Both the position numbers and the translations under genes were made by a program. Below the pieces are notes generated by a model, which saw only the letters and a program-made list of their open reading frames with translations, ran no database searches and had not been told where the DNA came from. Below are positions 24,813 to 33,070 of a stretch of 44,803 nucleotides of DNA, one piece after another. The stretch comes from Chloroflexota bacterium. GTDB lineage: Bacteria; Chloroflexota; Anaerolineae; Anaerolineales; Villigracilaceae. The stretch lies in contig JAAENC010000616.1 of the NCBI GenBank assembly GCA_024224815.1, positions 1 through 44,803 of the forward strand, given 5' to 3'. Each line of letters starts with the position of its first letter. The stretch's first letter is position 1.

Positions 24813-26372
24813 ATGATACAAAAAACCAGCATCGTTATTTTCGGCGCATCTGGCGACCTGACTTGGAGAAAACTCATCCCCGCACTCTATAATAATTTCA
24901 AAAAGGGACGACTGGATGAATGTGCCAACATCGTTGGCTTTGCCCGTCGCGACTGGGATGATAATTTCTTCCGCACGCGCTTGCGTGAGGGCGTTGAGAA
25001 ATTTAGCGCAGACACCTTCGACGAGAAAATCTGGGAAGATTTTGCCACACGCCTACGCTATTTTCGTGGCAATCTCGACCAATCTAATGATTTTTCAAAA
25101 CTACATACTTTTTTACATGAGTTGGAAAGTACGCATGTCTTTGCGAACCCCGAACGTACTTTCGGGGTGAAGCAATCTCCCGCAAAGAGAGCAGAGACTG
25201 CTTCGCAAAAAGACGCTCGCAGAGTCAACTCCGCCAACCGCCTCTACTACCTCGCTACCGCGCCATCCTTTTACGCACCTGTCACGGGTTTTCTTGGCGA
25301 TGCAAATATGGCAAAAGAAAACAAATCGGCTGGTACGTGGCGGCGCATCATCATCGAAAAACCTTTCGGGCGCGATCTTGAATCAGCGCAAGAACTCAAC
25401 CGTGCCGTTCACGCTGCTTTTGATGAGAGACAGGTTTATCGCATCGACCATTATCTAGGCAAAGAAACCTCCCAAAACATTCTCTTTTTCCGCTTTGCAA
25501 ATACAATCTTCGAACCACTCTGGAATCGCGGCTATATCAACAATGTCCAGATCAGCGTTGCCGAAAGTGTCGATGTCGGCGACCGCGCCGGATATTATGA
25601 CAAATCCGGTGTTCTGCGTGATATGGTTCAAAATCATCTCTTTCAATTGCTCGCTTTGGTCGCAATGGAAGCTCCCGCATCCTTCGACGCGGATGCCGTC
25701 CGCAACGAAAAAGCGAAAGTTTTTCAGAGCATTCGCCCCATCGATCTTAACGACACCGTCCGCGCTCAATACGAGGGCTATGCTCAAGCCAAAGGTGTTG
25801 CGCCCAATTCTCAAACCCCAACCTATGCCGCTTTCAAACTTTTTATAGACAATTGGCGCTGGCAAGGCGTGCCATTTTACCTGCGCTCCGGCAAGGCGCT
25901 AAAACACAAAAATACCGAGATCATCATCGAGTTTCAACGCCCGCCGCACCTCATGTTTGACCTCCCCGAAGGGCGCGATATTACGCCCAATGTCCTTTCC
26001 ATTTGCATCCAACCAGATGAAGGCATTCAACTCCGTTTTGAAGCCAAAGTCCCCGATTCCGATCAGGAAATGCGCTCGGTCAATATGGATTTTGCCTACG
26101 AAGATTTCTTCGACGGCGCCTCCATCCCCGAAGCCTACGAGCGTTTATTATTAGAAGCACTGGATGGGGATGCATCCCTCTTCACGCGCTCTGACGAAAT
26201 AGAAGCCTCCTGGAAAGTGATCGATCCCGTGATTAACGGATGGGCGGAACGCGCTCAGCCCAAACTTGCTACCCATAAAAAAGGTGAGTGGGGTCCCAAA
26301 GAATCTACCGATCTCCTCGCCCGCGATGGACATCAATGGCGATTTGGCTGTGTTGAGCACCGCATAAATTAG
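24813..26372 (+). CDS. zwf: glucose-6-phosphate dehydrogenase with in-frame repeat insert
   Basis: First step of the oxidative pentose phosphate pathway, reducing NAD(P)+. The coenzyme motif [15 protein letters not shown] and the substrate/catalytic motif RIDHYLGKE (around residue 210) are intact. Also typical are EKPFGRD and RSGKAL. The 519 residues are about 30 longer than usual. The excess is residues 108-139 ([10 protein letters not shown] through ARRVNS), which correspond to a family A REP element and interrupt the sequence just before ANRLYYLAT. The insert is in a region that is normally a variable loop. Ribosome-binding sequence is provided by another repeat. Confidence 0.96.
   Translation: MIQKTSIVIFGASGDLTWRKLIPALYNNFKKGRLDECANIVGFARRDWDDNFFRTRLREGVEKFSADTFDEKIWEDFATRLRYFRGNLDQSNDFSKLHTFLHELESTHVFANPERTFGVKQSPAKRAETASQKDARRVNSANRLYYLATAPSFYAPVTGFLGDANMAKENKSAGTWRRIIIEKPFGRDLESAQELNRAVHAAFDERQVYRIDHYLGKETSQNILFFRFANTIFEPLWNRGYINNVQISVAESVDVGDRAGYYDKSGVLRDMVQNHLFQLLALVAMEAPASFDADAVRNEKAKVFQSIRPIDLNDTVRAQYEGYAQAKGVAPNSQTPTYAAFKLFIDNWRWQGVPFYLRSGKALKHKNTEIIIEFQRPPHLMFDLPEGRDITPNVLSICIQPDEGIQLRFEAKVPDSDQEMRSVNMDFAYEDFFDGASIPEAYERLLLEALDGDASLFTRSDEIEASWKVIDPVINGWAERAQPKLATHKKGEWGPKESTDLLARDGHQWRFGCVEHRIN
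25134..25228. repeat. REP-like palindrome, family A, inside zwf (diverged)
   Basis: GTCTTTGCGAACCCCG...GAAGCAATCTCCCGC and GAGACTGCTTCGC...GACGCTCGCAGAGTCAA follow the family outline. It is flanked by normal zwf sequence in one frame. Confidence 0.8.
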
Positions 26373-26386
26373 CACAATTTTGATTT

Positions 26387-26473
26387 GTCATTGCGAGACA
26401 GTTTTATCGTCGAAGCAATCTCCAAGACAGTAGAGAAGATTGCCACAGTCGCTATCGCTCCTTCGCAATGACA
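26387..26473. repeat. REP-like palindrome, family A, between zwf and pgl
   Basis: Starts GTCATTGCGAGACAG and ends CCTTCGCAATGACA, with AAGCAATCTCC and GAAGATTGCC in the core. Confidence 0.9.
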
Positions 26474-26487
26474 ACACTTATTTAAAA

Positions 26488-27219
26488 ATGAAAAAACAAA
26501 ACTTAACCATCTCCCCAAAGAGCGAATCTCTCGCCCAAACCTTCGCTGAATATTTTGTCCAAAAGGCAAAAGAATCTATTCAAGAGTGCGGGCGTTTTCT
26601 CACCGTACTCAGCGGTGGCGGGACACCGCTTAAGGCCTATAGGCTGCTCGCGCAGGAACCGCTTAAAAGTCAAGTTGACTGGCAAAAGGTGCATCTCTTC
26701 TGGGGCGATGAACGTTTTGTTCCCCACGATGATTCGCAGAGTAATTTTTATCAGGCGAAAGAAGCGTTGCTTGACCACGTAGATCTTCCAGAAGAGAATT
26801 TACATCCGATGCCGACACACCTTGAGCCGGATAAAGCGGTAAAAAATTATTTCCAAACTTTAGACTCTTATACGGAAGCAGGCCAAAAACAAGTCCGTTT
26901 CGATCTGGTTTTGCTCGGGCTTGGAGATGACGGGCACACCGCATCCCTTTTTGTGGGGCAATCTGCGCTGTGGACAAATCCCGTTGTCACCACAGAAGGT
27001 GATTATCAGGGCAGGCCATCCACGCGCTTGACGCTAACACCAATGATCATAAATCAGGCGCGCGAGATCGTTTTTATGGTCAGTGGTGCATCGAAAGCAG
27101 ATGCGCTTGCGAATGCACTGGGCGTAGAAAAAGATATAAATCGCTTTCCATCACAAGCCATTTCCGGGCCTGTGCGCTGGATGGTGGATGAAGATGCGGC
27201 AGGAAAAATAAATGACTAA
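26488..27219 (+). CDS. pgl: 6-phosphogluconolactonase
   Basis: Hydrolyses 6-phosphogluconolactone to 6-phosphogluconate. It has the NagB/DevB-type fold with [46 protein letters not shown] and RLTLTP motifs. The ATG chosen gives 243 residues and starts at family position; an upstream in-frame start at 26440 would lie inside the REP element and is rejected. Completes the oxidative branch with gnd and zwf. Its stop overlaps the next start by 8 bp. Confidence 0.95.
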   Translation: MKKQNLTISPKSESLAQTFAEYFVQKAKESIQECGRFLTVLSGGGTPLKAYRLLAQEPLKSQVDWQKVHLFWGDERFVPHDDSQSNFYQAKEALLDHVDLPEENLHPMPTHLEPDKAVKNYFQTLDSYTEAGQKQVRFDLVLLGLGDDGHTASLFVGQSALWTNPVVTTEGDYQGRPSTRLTLTPMIINQAREIVFMVSGASKADALANALGVEKDINRFPSQAISGPVRWMVDEDAAGKIND

Positions 27220-28903
27220 AAAATACGACGTAGCCATCATCGGCTCGGGGATGGGCGGCTCAACCTTAGCGGCGATTTTAGCGCGCCAAGGCTTGGATGT
27301 GATCGTTTTTGAAGCCGGGCAACACCCCAAATTTGCAATCGGCGAATCGACGATTTTGGAAACATCCGAGATGATGCGTGCTTTGGCGAAATTTTACGAT
27401 GTGCCTGAGTTGGCCTATTTCAGCTCCGAAAATTATCTCGATTATGCGGGGACAACGCACGGCGTAAAGCGACATTTTGGTTTTGTGCATCATGAAGTTG
27501 GCAAAGAACCAACGCCAGAACGAACGTTACAGGCAGTCATTCCCAAAGAACCTTACGGACATGAGTTGCATATTTATAGGCAAGATAGCGACTCTTTTTT
27601 GACATCTGTTGCGATCTCTTATGGTGCGGAAATTCTGCAAAACACATCTGTGAAAGATGTCGGTTTCAGCACCGATGGCGTAAAAATCACAACAGCCAAA
27701 GGTGACGAGTATCAGGCCGAATATATCGTCGACGCGGGCGGATTTCGTTCTTTGCTCGCCGAGAAGTTTGCGTTGCGTGATTTTGATTTGCAGACAAATA
27801 CGCGCGGGATGTTCACGCACATGGTCGATGTACCTTGTTTTCACGATGTCTCTTTTTCAAAAGAAGAGAATGGCCTTCCTTTTCGTTGGTCGGAGGGGAC
27901 TTTGCATCATCTTTTTGAAGGCGGCTGGTTGTGGGTGATTCCTTTTAATAATCATCCCGAAGCGACAAATCCTGTCACGAGCGTGGGGCTTTTGCTGGAT
28001 CCACGTGTCCATCCCCCACGAGCTGATTTAACGCCGGAAGATGAGTTTTACGCTTTTATCGAGCAATTTCCCGGGTTAAAAAAACAGTTCACAAATGCCA
28101 AGCAAATTCGGGGTTGGGTGCGTGCCGAGCGTCTCCAATATTCATCCAAAAAAGTTCTTGGCGACAGATTCGCGCTGATGGGACACGCGGCGGGATTTAT
28201 CGATCCGCTTTATTCCAAGGGGCTTTATGTGACGCATATGACGATTATGCTTTTGGCGGATTTATTGCTCAAGGCAAAAAAGACGGGCGATTATTCGGCG
28301 AAAACCTTTTCTCCCTACGAAGAAATTACGCTCGGCTATGTTAAAATGCACGATCAACTGACCCTAAACTCGATTAAATCGTGGTCAAATTACAATCTTT
28401 GGCGCGTTTATTCGGTGCAGTGGTTGCTGGGCGCCTATCTCGAATATCTGATGCTGAGCATCACGCGGATACGCGCCAAAGACCGCGCTGAATATATTGA
28501 TTTGCTCAAAAACAACCGTTTAGCGGGCGGTGGTTTTTCGGGGTTTTTTGAAGTGCAGAAAAAAGTAGATGCCCTTTTCGATGCCGTTGACCCCGCCAAC
28601 AAAGCTGACGTAGACCGCATGGTTGCCGAAGCAAATGCGCTCCTCCGTGATTTTAAATGGCTCCCCTTACCTTTCGATGCTATCTTGGATGGAAAAAATC
28701 ACCTTGCCAAGAAGAAATTCCGCCTGACGCTCTTCAACAAAGAAGATGGTTTCATGGGCAGCGGCGCGTATAAAAAACACTTTTTTGGTGATATATCTTT
28801 GCTCGAATTAGGCATCAAAGGCGCAAAAGATAAGCTCATATATGCGCGTGCCTATTTGCGCTGGCGGCGTAAAAAAGATGCGCGGCTGGCGTGGCGCAAA
28901 TAA
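27212..28903 (+). CDS. flavin-dependent-halogenase-like FAD oxidoreductase
   Basis: A 563-residue single-component-type flavoprotein. The FAD motif [17 protein letters not shown] is followed by IGEST (43-47), which is typical of flavin-dependent halogenases. Both halogenase signatures are present: WLWVIP (239-244, pattern WxWxIP) and FIDPLYSKG (329-337, pattern FxxPxxSxG). Lys86 in HGVKRHFGF is a candidate for the lysine that carries the chlorine or bromine in known enzymes, though I cannot align it with certainty. The C-terminal 170 residues are long and basic. Geranylgeranyl-reductase-type monooxygenases are the main alternative. It overlaps pgl by 8 bp, so it is co-translated with the NADPH-generating enzymes. 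Confidence 0.85.
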   Translation: MTKKYDVAIIGSGMGGSTLAAILARQGLDVIVFEAGQHPKFAIGESTILETSEMMRALAKFYDVPELAYFSSENYLDYAGTTHGVKRHFGFVHHEVGKEPTPERTLQAVIPKEPYGHELHIYRQDSDSFLTSVAISYGAEILQNTSVKDVGFSTDGVKITTAKGDEYQAEYIVDAGGFRSLLAEKFALRDFDLQTNTRGMFTHMVDVPCFHDVSFSKEENGLPFRWSEGTLHHLFEGGWLWVIPFNNHPEATNPVTSVGLLLDPRVHPPRADLTPEDEFYAFIEQFPGLKKQFTNAKQIRGWVRAERLQYSSKKVLGDRFALMGHAAGFIDPLYSKGLYVTHMTIMLLADLLLKAKKTGDYSAKTFSPYEEITLGYVKMHDQLTLNSIKSWSNYNLWRVYSVQWLLGAYLEYLMLSITRIRAKDRAEYIDLLKNNRLAGGGFSGFFEVQKKVDALFDAVDPANKADVDRMVAEANALLRDFKWLPLPFDAILDGKNHLAKKKFRLTLFNKEDGFMGSGAYKKHFFGDISLLELGIKGAKDKLIYARAYLRWRRKKDARLAWRK

Positions 28904-28919
28904 TGTCATAACACAAAAT

Positions 28920-29008
28920 GTCATTGCGAGGAGCATCTTTTCGCGACGCGGCAATCTTCAAAACTATCAGGGAGATTGCTTCGGCGATAAAACTGCCTCG
29001 CAATGACA
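28920..29008. repeat. REP-like palindrome, family A
   Basis: GTCATTGCGAGGAGCATC...GGCAATCTTC and GGAGATTGCTTCG...CTGCCTCGCAATGACA: nearly symmetrical arms of about 40 bp. Confidence 0.93.
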
Positions 29009-29024
29009 GAGATAAGAGAGAATA

Positions 29025-29627
29025 ATGTTCGATACCTACCTTCGTAACACTAAAGACCGCATCGCCGCGCCAATCGCTCGGCGCATGACACGTATTTCAC
29101 CAAATACTATTTCCATTATCGGCGTATTTTTCGGCATCGGCAGCGCGATATTTGCCACCCAACACCGCTATCTTTGGGGATTAGCATTTTGGCTGATCAA
29201 TCGTGCCCTCGATGGTTTGGATGGATTGCTCGCTCGTCTGCACAATAAACAGGATGATTTTGGCGGTTATCTCGATATTTTATTGGATTTTGTCGCTTAC
29301 GCCGCCATCCCCCTCGGATTTGGGCTTGCGGCTGCCTCCCAGAGCATTTATCTGGCTCTGGCTTTTTTGCTTTCTATCTACTACCTCAACACCGCCTCGT
29401 GGATGTTCCTCTCAGCCATCCTCGAAAAACGCACCGCCCGTGACCCCGAAACGGCAACGACCATCGTCATGCCCGCTGGCTTGGTCGGTGGCTTTGAGAC
29501 GATTATTTTTTACTCTCTCTTTTTCCTTTTGCCACAATTTATATTGCATATTTTCATTATCTTCAGCACACTGATTTTCATTACTGTTATTCAACGCCTG
29601 ATTTGGGCAAAGAAGAATCTATCTTGA
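29025..29627 (+). CDS. CDP-alcohol phosphatidyltransferase family protein
   Basis: A 200-residue membrane enzyme with about six helices. The full catalytic pattern DGxxAR...GxxxDxxxD is present: DGLLARLHN followed by GGYLDILLD (about residues 65-89). Family members join a CDP-activated lipid to an alcohol such as glycerol phosphate, inositol phosphate or serine; the acceptor here is not clear. It is separated from the halogenase-like gene by a REP element but lies on the same strand. Confidence 0.93.
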   Translation: MFDTYLRNTKDRIAAPIARRMTRISPNTISIIGVFFGIGSAIFATQHRYLWGLAFWLINRALDGLDGLLARLHNKQDDFGGYLDILLDFVAYAAIPLGFGLAAASQSIYLALAFLLSIYYLNTASWMFLSAILEKRTARDPETATTIVMPAGLVGGFETIIFYSLFFLLPQFILHIFIIFSTLIFITVIQRLIWAKKNLS

Positions 29628-29643
29628 TTTATCCCCCAAGCTA

Positions 29644-29735
29644 TGTCTTTGCGAGGAGCATGTTCTTGCGACGCGGCAATCTCCACGCCTGTGTAGGAGA
29701 TTGCTTCGTCGGGTAAAGCTCTCCTCGCAAAGACA
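29644..29735. repeat. REP-like palindrome, family A
   Basis: TGTCTTTGCGAGGAGCATG...CTCTCCTCGCAAAGACA with GGCAATCTCC and GGAGATTGCTTCG in the core. Closest to the copy inside mvk. Confidence 0.93.
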
Positions 29736-29792
29736 TTTTGAGAGGGCAAGCAGCTCTATTCTTCACAGTTATCTAATTTCTATAGGATTTTC

Positions 29793-30335
29793 ATGCCAAC
29801 ACCAAAAAACAACAAAACCGCACCAAGTTTCACGCTTCAATCTGCGAATGGGGAAAAAATCACTCTCGCTGAATTGATAAAACCAGATAATAACGTTTTG
29901 CTCATATTCCTGCGGCATCTTGGCTGAATTCCCTGCCGCGAGCATGTGGCACAGTTGTGCCAACATCAGGAAGAATTCAAAGAACGCAATACGCGCGTCA
30001 TTGTCGTTTCTTTTGGTACGCTACCCGCTGTCCAGCAATGGATGAGCGAAAATTGTGACCATTTCACCATTTTGCTCGACCGTGATCGGGAAGTTTATAA
30101 AGCTTATGGATTAGAACGTTCCTATTGGCGTTCTCGCAATTTGAAAACACGTTGGTATTATTTCACAGCCTGGTTTCGAGGAGAAAAAACCGGTGACTCA
30201 CATGGTGACGATCTGGATCAACTCGGTGGAGATTTTATTGTTGGCAAAGATGGCAAATTTAAACTGGTTTATCCCAGCCACGACCCTACAGATCGTCCGC
30301 CAGTAGAAGATTTACTCAAGATATTGGATAGTTAG
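29793..30335 (+). CDS. selenoprotein, PRXL2-like peroxiredoxin (AhpC/TSA_2), Sec45
   Basis: A 180-residue thioredoxin-fold protein read through an in-frame UGA at 29925-29927. The redox motif is GUIPCREH, Sec45-x-x-Cys48, where Cys homologues have CxxC; the surrounding FLRHLG and the following VAQLCQHQEEF...VIVVSFG are typical of the PRXL2 group. Translation is collinear on both sides of the UGA and there is a good start (AGGA box, MPTPKNNKTAPSFTLQ). A GU-loop hairpin lies 25 nt after the UGA. UGA is used as stop elsewhere in the window, so this is recoding. Likely reduces peroxides or acts as a redox regulator. A standard gene caller would report only the C-terminal 130 residues. Confidence 0.9.
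29944..29966 (+). promoter_or_regulatory. bacterial SECIS element of the PRXL2-like selenoprotein
   Basis: Stem TGGCAC (29947-29952)/GTGCCA (29957-29962) with loop AGTT containing GU. The stem extends through ATG/CAT with one bulged A. The loop begins 25 nt after the UGA, within the 16-37 nt window described for bacterial SECIS elements. Confidence 0.82.
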
Positions 30336-30346
30336 GTAGAAATAAA

Positions 30347-30925
30347 TTGAATACCATTCCCACGCATCTAGTTATTAACGCTGCAATCAACAAGAAATAT
30401 GGGAGCAAGTTCAAGCTCATCCGCTCTGCTTTTTTGTGGGCTTCGGTTGCGCCAGATATCCCGCTCTTTATCTTGTCGATTGGCTATTTTATTTATCTTC
30501 GTTTCTTTACAACACAGTCGCTGTCTGAAGGGATAAGTTATGCCTTCGATACTTTATTCTTCAATGATCCTTTATGGATATTCAGTCATAATTTATTACA
30601 CTCGCCTACGCTACTCGTCATTTTCGCTCTTCTACTCTGGCGATTTAAAGACAAATCCAACAAACGCGGAAAATGGTGGCTATCCTTTGTTTTTGGTAGC
30701 ATGGTCCATTCTATGGTTGATATTCTGACGCATCATGATGATGGCCCTTTGCTCTTTTTCCCCTTTGATTGGCAAAGGCGCTTCTATAGCCCGATCAGCT
30801 ATTGGGATAGCAACCATTATGCCGGTCAAGTATTTTGGGTAGAGGTGAGTATCAATATTCTTTTAGTAGGTTATCTCTTTTTGCCAAAACTAATAGGTTA
30901 TTTTAGAAAAAGGCATAGTCGGTAA
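30347..30925 (+). CDS. hypothetical multi-helix membrane protein, possible hydrolase-like
   Basis: A 192-residue protein with about four hydrophobic stretches. Conserved-looking His/Asp residues occur in PTHLVINAAI, SVAPDIPLF, SHNLLHSP and MVHSMVDILTHHDDGP. This pattern recalls membrane-bound metal-dependent hydrolases of the YdjM/DUF457 kind, but similarity is weak and I do not assign activity. The start is TTG 12 nt after the selenoprotein stop, with a TAGGT box. A remnant of the selenoprotein's 3' end follows it, suggesting that this gene sits inside a duplication. Confidence 0.8.
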   Translation: MNTIPTHLVINAAINKKYGSKFKLIRSAFLWASVAPDIPLFILSIGYFIYLRFFTTQSLSEGISYAFDTLFFNDPLWIFSHNLLHSPTLLVIFALLLWRFKDKSNKRGKWWLSFVFGSMVHSMVDILTHHDDGPLLFFPFDWQRRFYSPISYWDSNHYAGQVFWVEVSINILLVGYLFLPKLIGYFRKRHSR

Positions 30926-30944
30926 TCTTTTTCTACAAAAAACA

Positions 30945-30977
30945 GAAAATTTACTCAAGATTTTAGATAGCGAGTAA
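30945..30977 (+). pseudogene. 3'-end remnant of a second PRXL2-like gene
   Basis: The frame GAA AAT TTA CTC AAG ATT TTA GAT AGC GAG TAA encodes ENLLKILDSE-stop, matching the selenoprotein C-terminus EDLLKILDS with conserved codons. Nothing upstream continues the homology. Confidence 0.6.
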
Positions 30978-31010
30978 AATAGAACGATATTTATTAAAAC
31001 AGGAGATAAA

Positions 31011-31346
31011 ATGAAAACTGAAAGTGGTTTAGATTACAACGAAGTAGAAGCAGGAACAGGTACACAAGCCGAGGCAGGGAAAACTGTCAGCGTGCATTAT
31101 GAAGGCAAACTTCTCGATGGCACCGTTTTTGATAGTTCTTATAAACGTGGCACACCGATTGATTTCAAGCTGGGTGTCGGGCAGGTTATTCAAGGCTGGG
31201 ATGAAGGAATTGCGCTGATGAAAGTTGGAGGAAAAGCCCAACTGACTATTCCGCCAGAGCTGGGGTATGGTGCTCATGGTGCGGGTGGCGTTATCCCGCC
31301 CAATGCCACGCTCGTTTTCGATGTCGAATTAGTTGATGTCAAATAA
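31011..31346 (+). CDS. FKBP-type peptidyl-prolyl isomerase (copy 1)
   Basis: A minimal cytoplasmic FKBP of 111 residues that catalyses cis-trans isomerisation of prolyl bonds. The active-site residues are in place: HYEGKLLDGTVFDSSYKRG, GQVIQGWDEGI, PPELGYG and IPPNATLVFDVELVDV. No signal peptide or trigger-factor extension. AGGAGATAAA precedes the ATG, and a terminator separates it from its neighbour copy. Confidence 0.95.
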   Translation: MKTESGLDYNEVEAGTGTQAEAGKTVSVHYEGKLLDGTVFDSSYKRGTPIDFKLGVGQVIQGWDEGIALMKVGGKAQLTIPPELGYGAHGAGGVIPPNATLVFDVELVDVK

Positions 31347-31356
31347 TAGTATTCTT

Positions 31357-31385
31357 ACTCCCTCTCAAAACTGAGAGGGAGTTTC
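31357..31385 (+). terminator. intrinsic terminator between the FKBP genes
   Basis: An 11-bp stem ACTCCCTCTCA/TGAGAGGGAGT with a 4-nt loop, followed by TTTCTTAAT. Confidence 0.8.
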
Positions 31386-31464
31386 TTAATCGATTAAAGC
31401 GTACAAGAAGTTATGGCTGATAAAATCGGCAAAATTCTTAGAGAGAAATGATCCAGGAGACAGG

Positions 31465-31800
31465 ATGAAAACAGAAAGCGGATTGGAATTTATAGAAAGA
31501 AAACGCGGAAAAGGCCCGAAAGCTGAAGCTGGTAAAAGCGTTAGCGTACATTACGAAGGCAGGCTTGAAGACGGGAAGATTTTTGACAGCTCTTATGATC
31601 GCGACATGCCGCTTGAATTTGAACTAGGTCTTGGTCAAGTGATTAAAGGTTGGGACGAAGGCATTGCGATGATGAATGTCGGCGGCGAAGCCACCTTCAC
31701 GATTCCCCCCGAATTGGGCTACGGCAAACGCGGTGCTGGAGGGTTGATTCCGCCAAATGCGACGCTTATTTTTGATGTTGAATTAGTAGAAATTAAGTAA
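31465..31800 (+). CDS. FKBP-type peptidyl-prolyl isomerase (copy 2)
   Basis: A second 111-residue FKBP, clearly paralogous to copy 1 along its whole length with the same start (MKTESGLE) and end. Active-site aromatic residues are conserved (HYEGRLEDG, FDSSYDRD, GQVIKGWDEG, LGYGKRGAGG, IPPNATLIF). The surface is more charged than in copy 1. It has its own GGAGACAGG box and terminator, so each copy is expressed separately, probably after tandem duplication. Confidence 0.95.
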   Translation: MKTESGLEFIERKRGKGPKAEAGKSVSVHYEGRLEDGKIFDSSYDRDMPLEFELGLGQVIKGWDEGIAMMNVGGEATFTIPPELGYGKRGAGGLIPPNATLIFDVELVEIK

Positions 31801-31840
31801 AGAAAAAGTTTTGCAATAGAATAGGAAGTTTCAATATAAT

Positions 31841-31873
31841 AAAAGTGTCCTTGTTTTCAAGGACACTTTTTTA
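31841..31873 (+). terminator. intrinsic terminator after second FKBP
   Basis: A 13-bp stem AAAAGTGTCCTTG/CAAGGACACTTTT with a TTTT loop and a T-tract. It is symmetrical enough to stop transcription from both sides. Confidence 0.92.
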
Positions 31874-31962
31874 TCTAACCATCGTATAAAAAGCCACCTG
31901 TAGGCTGTGTAATTTTTTGACTGGATTTGCCCAAAGAGTTAAATGTTGAGCAGGGAGCGTAA

Positions 31963-32403
31963 TCATGTGTATCTAAGAAGAATTTCTAAGGTAATAGCAA
32001 GAATAAGCACGCCTGCACTCCAAGCAACCTGAAACCGACCAGCTCTTTCTGCCTCATCACCAACAACGAAAACAATTATGGGGGCTCTCATTGGAAGAAT
32101 GGACACGCTTGTTATAACTGCAAACAAACCAATAAAAAGACCAATGCTTGCAAAAATCGCTGCTAAAAAAGAGAATATGTTTAGCGATGGAAACACTTTC
32201 GTTAGGAATAAATAGACAATTGCAATCCAACTCAGATAAAGAATAATATATCCCCATCTCATCCATTTATGACGAGGATATTGCTTGCTTAGTTCTTTTC
32301 CTTTTAGTCTCTTGTTATCCTTCAATTGTAACCAAGGTGTATACATGGCAATTCCACCAAGAATAATGCTTATAAAGCCGATAATTACGAGTATTCTGTC
32401 CAT
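31963..32403 (-). CDS. hypothetical four-helix membrane protein
   Basis: A 146-residue protein with hydrophobic stretches near residues 4-24, 50-70, 75-103 and 125-143. A charged loop (LKDNKRLKGKELSKQYPRHKW) lies between helices 1 and 2. I recognise no family. It has its own spacer on each side and no operon partner. Confidence 0.7.
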   Translation of the reverse strand: MDRILVIIGFISIILGGIAMYTPWLQLKDNKRLKGKELSKQYPRHKWMRWGYIILYLSWIAIVYLFLTKVFPSLNIFSFLAAIFASIGLFIGLFAVITSVSILPMRAPIIVFVVGDEAERAGRFQVAWSAGVLILAITLEILLRYT

Positions 32404-32545
32404 AGAATTTAATATTTTGCCCTAGTGTCTTATATTCTTTTGCTTTCAGGTTACTAGCCAACTAGCTAGTGTTTATACAGCAACACATTAGAAAAATGTG
32501 TAGCATAAATTGCGTAGTATAAAAAAATATTCCTTCAGATGTTTT

Positions 32546-33064
32546 TTATGTCTGCAGCCCAATCCAATAACGTCCAAATTTCTTTCCTTGGCCGCCCTTC
32601 CCTATGCTCTCAAGCTTCCCGCCGTTGGCAAGAATAAGATTTGTCGAAGGCTCATTATCAAGATCGGTAACGATCAAAGCTCTCTTTTCACCAACATTTT
32701 TTAATGCTGCCAACGCCAGGCGCAATGCTACGCTCCCATAGCCTTTGCCCCGTTTATCGCTGCGAATATAGTAAGCGATATGCCCCGTGCGTTCTTTCAG
32801 ACTTTCGTTGAGATAATGCCATATTCGTACGATCCCAATCGCTTCCCCTCTGTCATCCAGAAACCAGAAAAAGCTTCGTGGGATATGACCTGCTTTTAGA
32901 TTTCTATGGTCATTTGTTTCATGGCAATATTGGAGATATTCATCCAGCGTGAGTATCCCCTTAGGTACAGCTGTCCCGCCAAATCCGTTTTCACCCTCGC
33001 CTAAATCTGCAATTAAGTCGGCAAGTCCTTTTGGGGCCTGAAGCGATGCTATTTCCAATTTCAT
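32546..33064 (-). CDS. GNAT-family N-acetyltransferase
   Basis: A 172-residue acyl-CoA-dependent acetyltransferase. The acetyl-CoA pyrophosphate loop reads IRSDKRGKGYGSVALRLAL (motif A), and the last strand region is ANGGKLESIGKGG. The middle shows the substrate-side loop FWFLDDRGEAIGIVRIWHYLNE. Substrate unknown. It lies 6 bp downstream of the cNMP-GGDEF gene on the same strand, so it is likely co-transcribed. Confidence 0.92.
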   Translation of the reverse strand: MKLEIASLQAPKGLADLIADLGEGENGFGGTAVPKGILTLDEYLQYCHETNDHRNLKAGHIPRSFFWFLDDRGEAIGIVRIWHYLNESLKERTGHIAYYIRSDKRGKGYGSVALRLALAALKNVGEKRALIVTDLDNEPSTNLILANGGKLESIGKGGQGKKFGRYWIGLQT

Positions 33065-33070
33065 CCTGAT

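Noticed and set aside
26440-26487. Upstream in-frame start for pgl
   Set aside because: It lies inside a REP element and would add residues absent from the family; ATG 26488 starts the normal sequence.
29946-30335. A 129-residue peroxiredoxin starting with GTG
   Set aside because: It would begin inside the fold, lacks the N-terminal strand and redox motif, and has no ribosome-binding site. The upstream ATG at 29793 with UGA read-through is complete.
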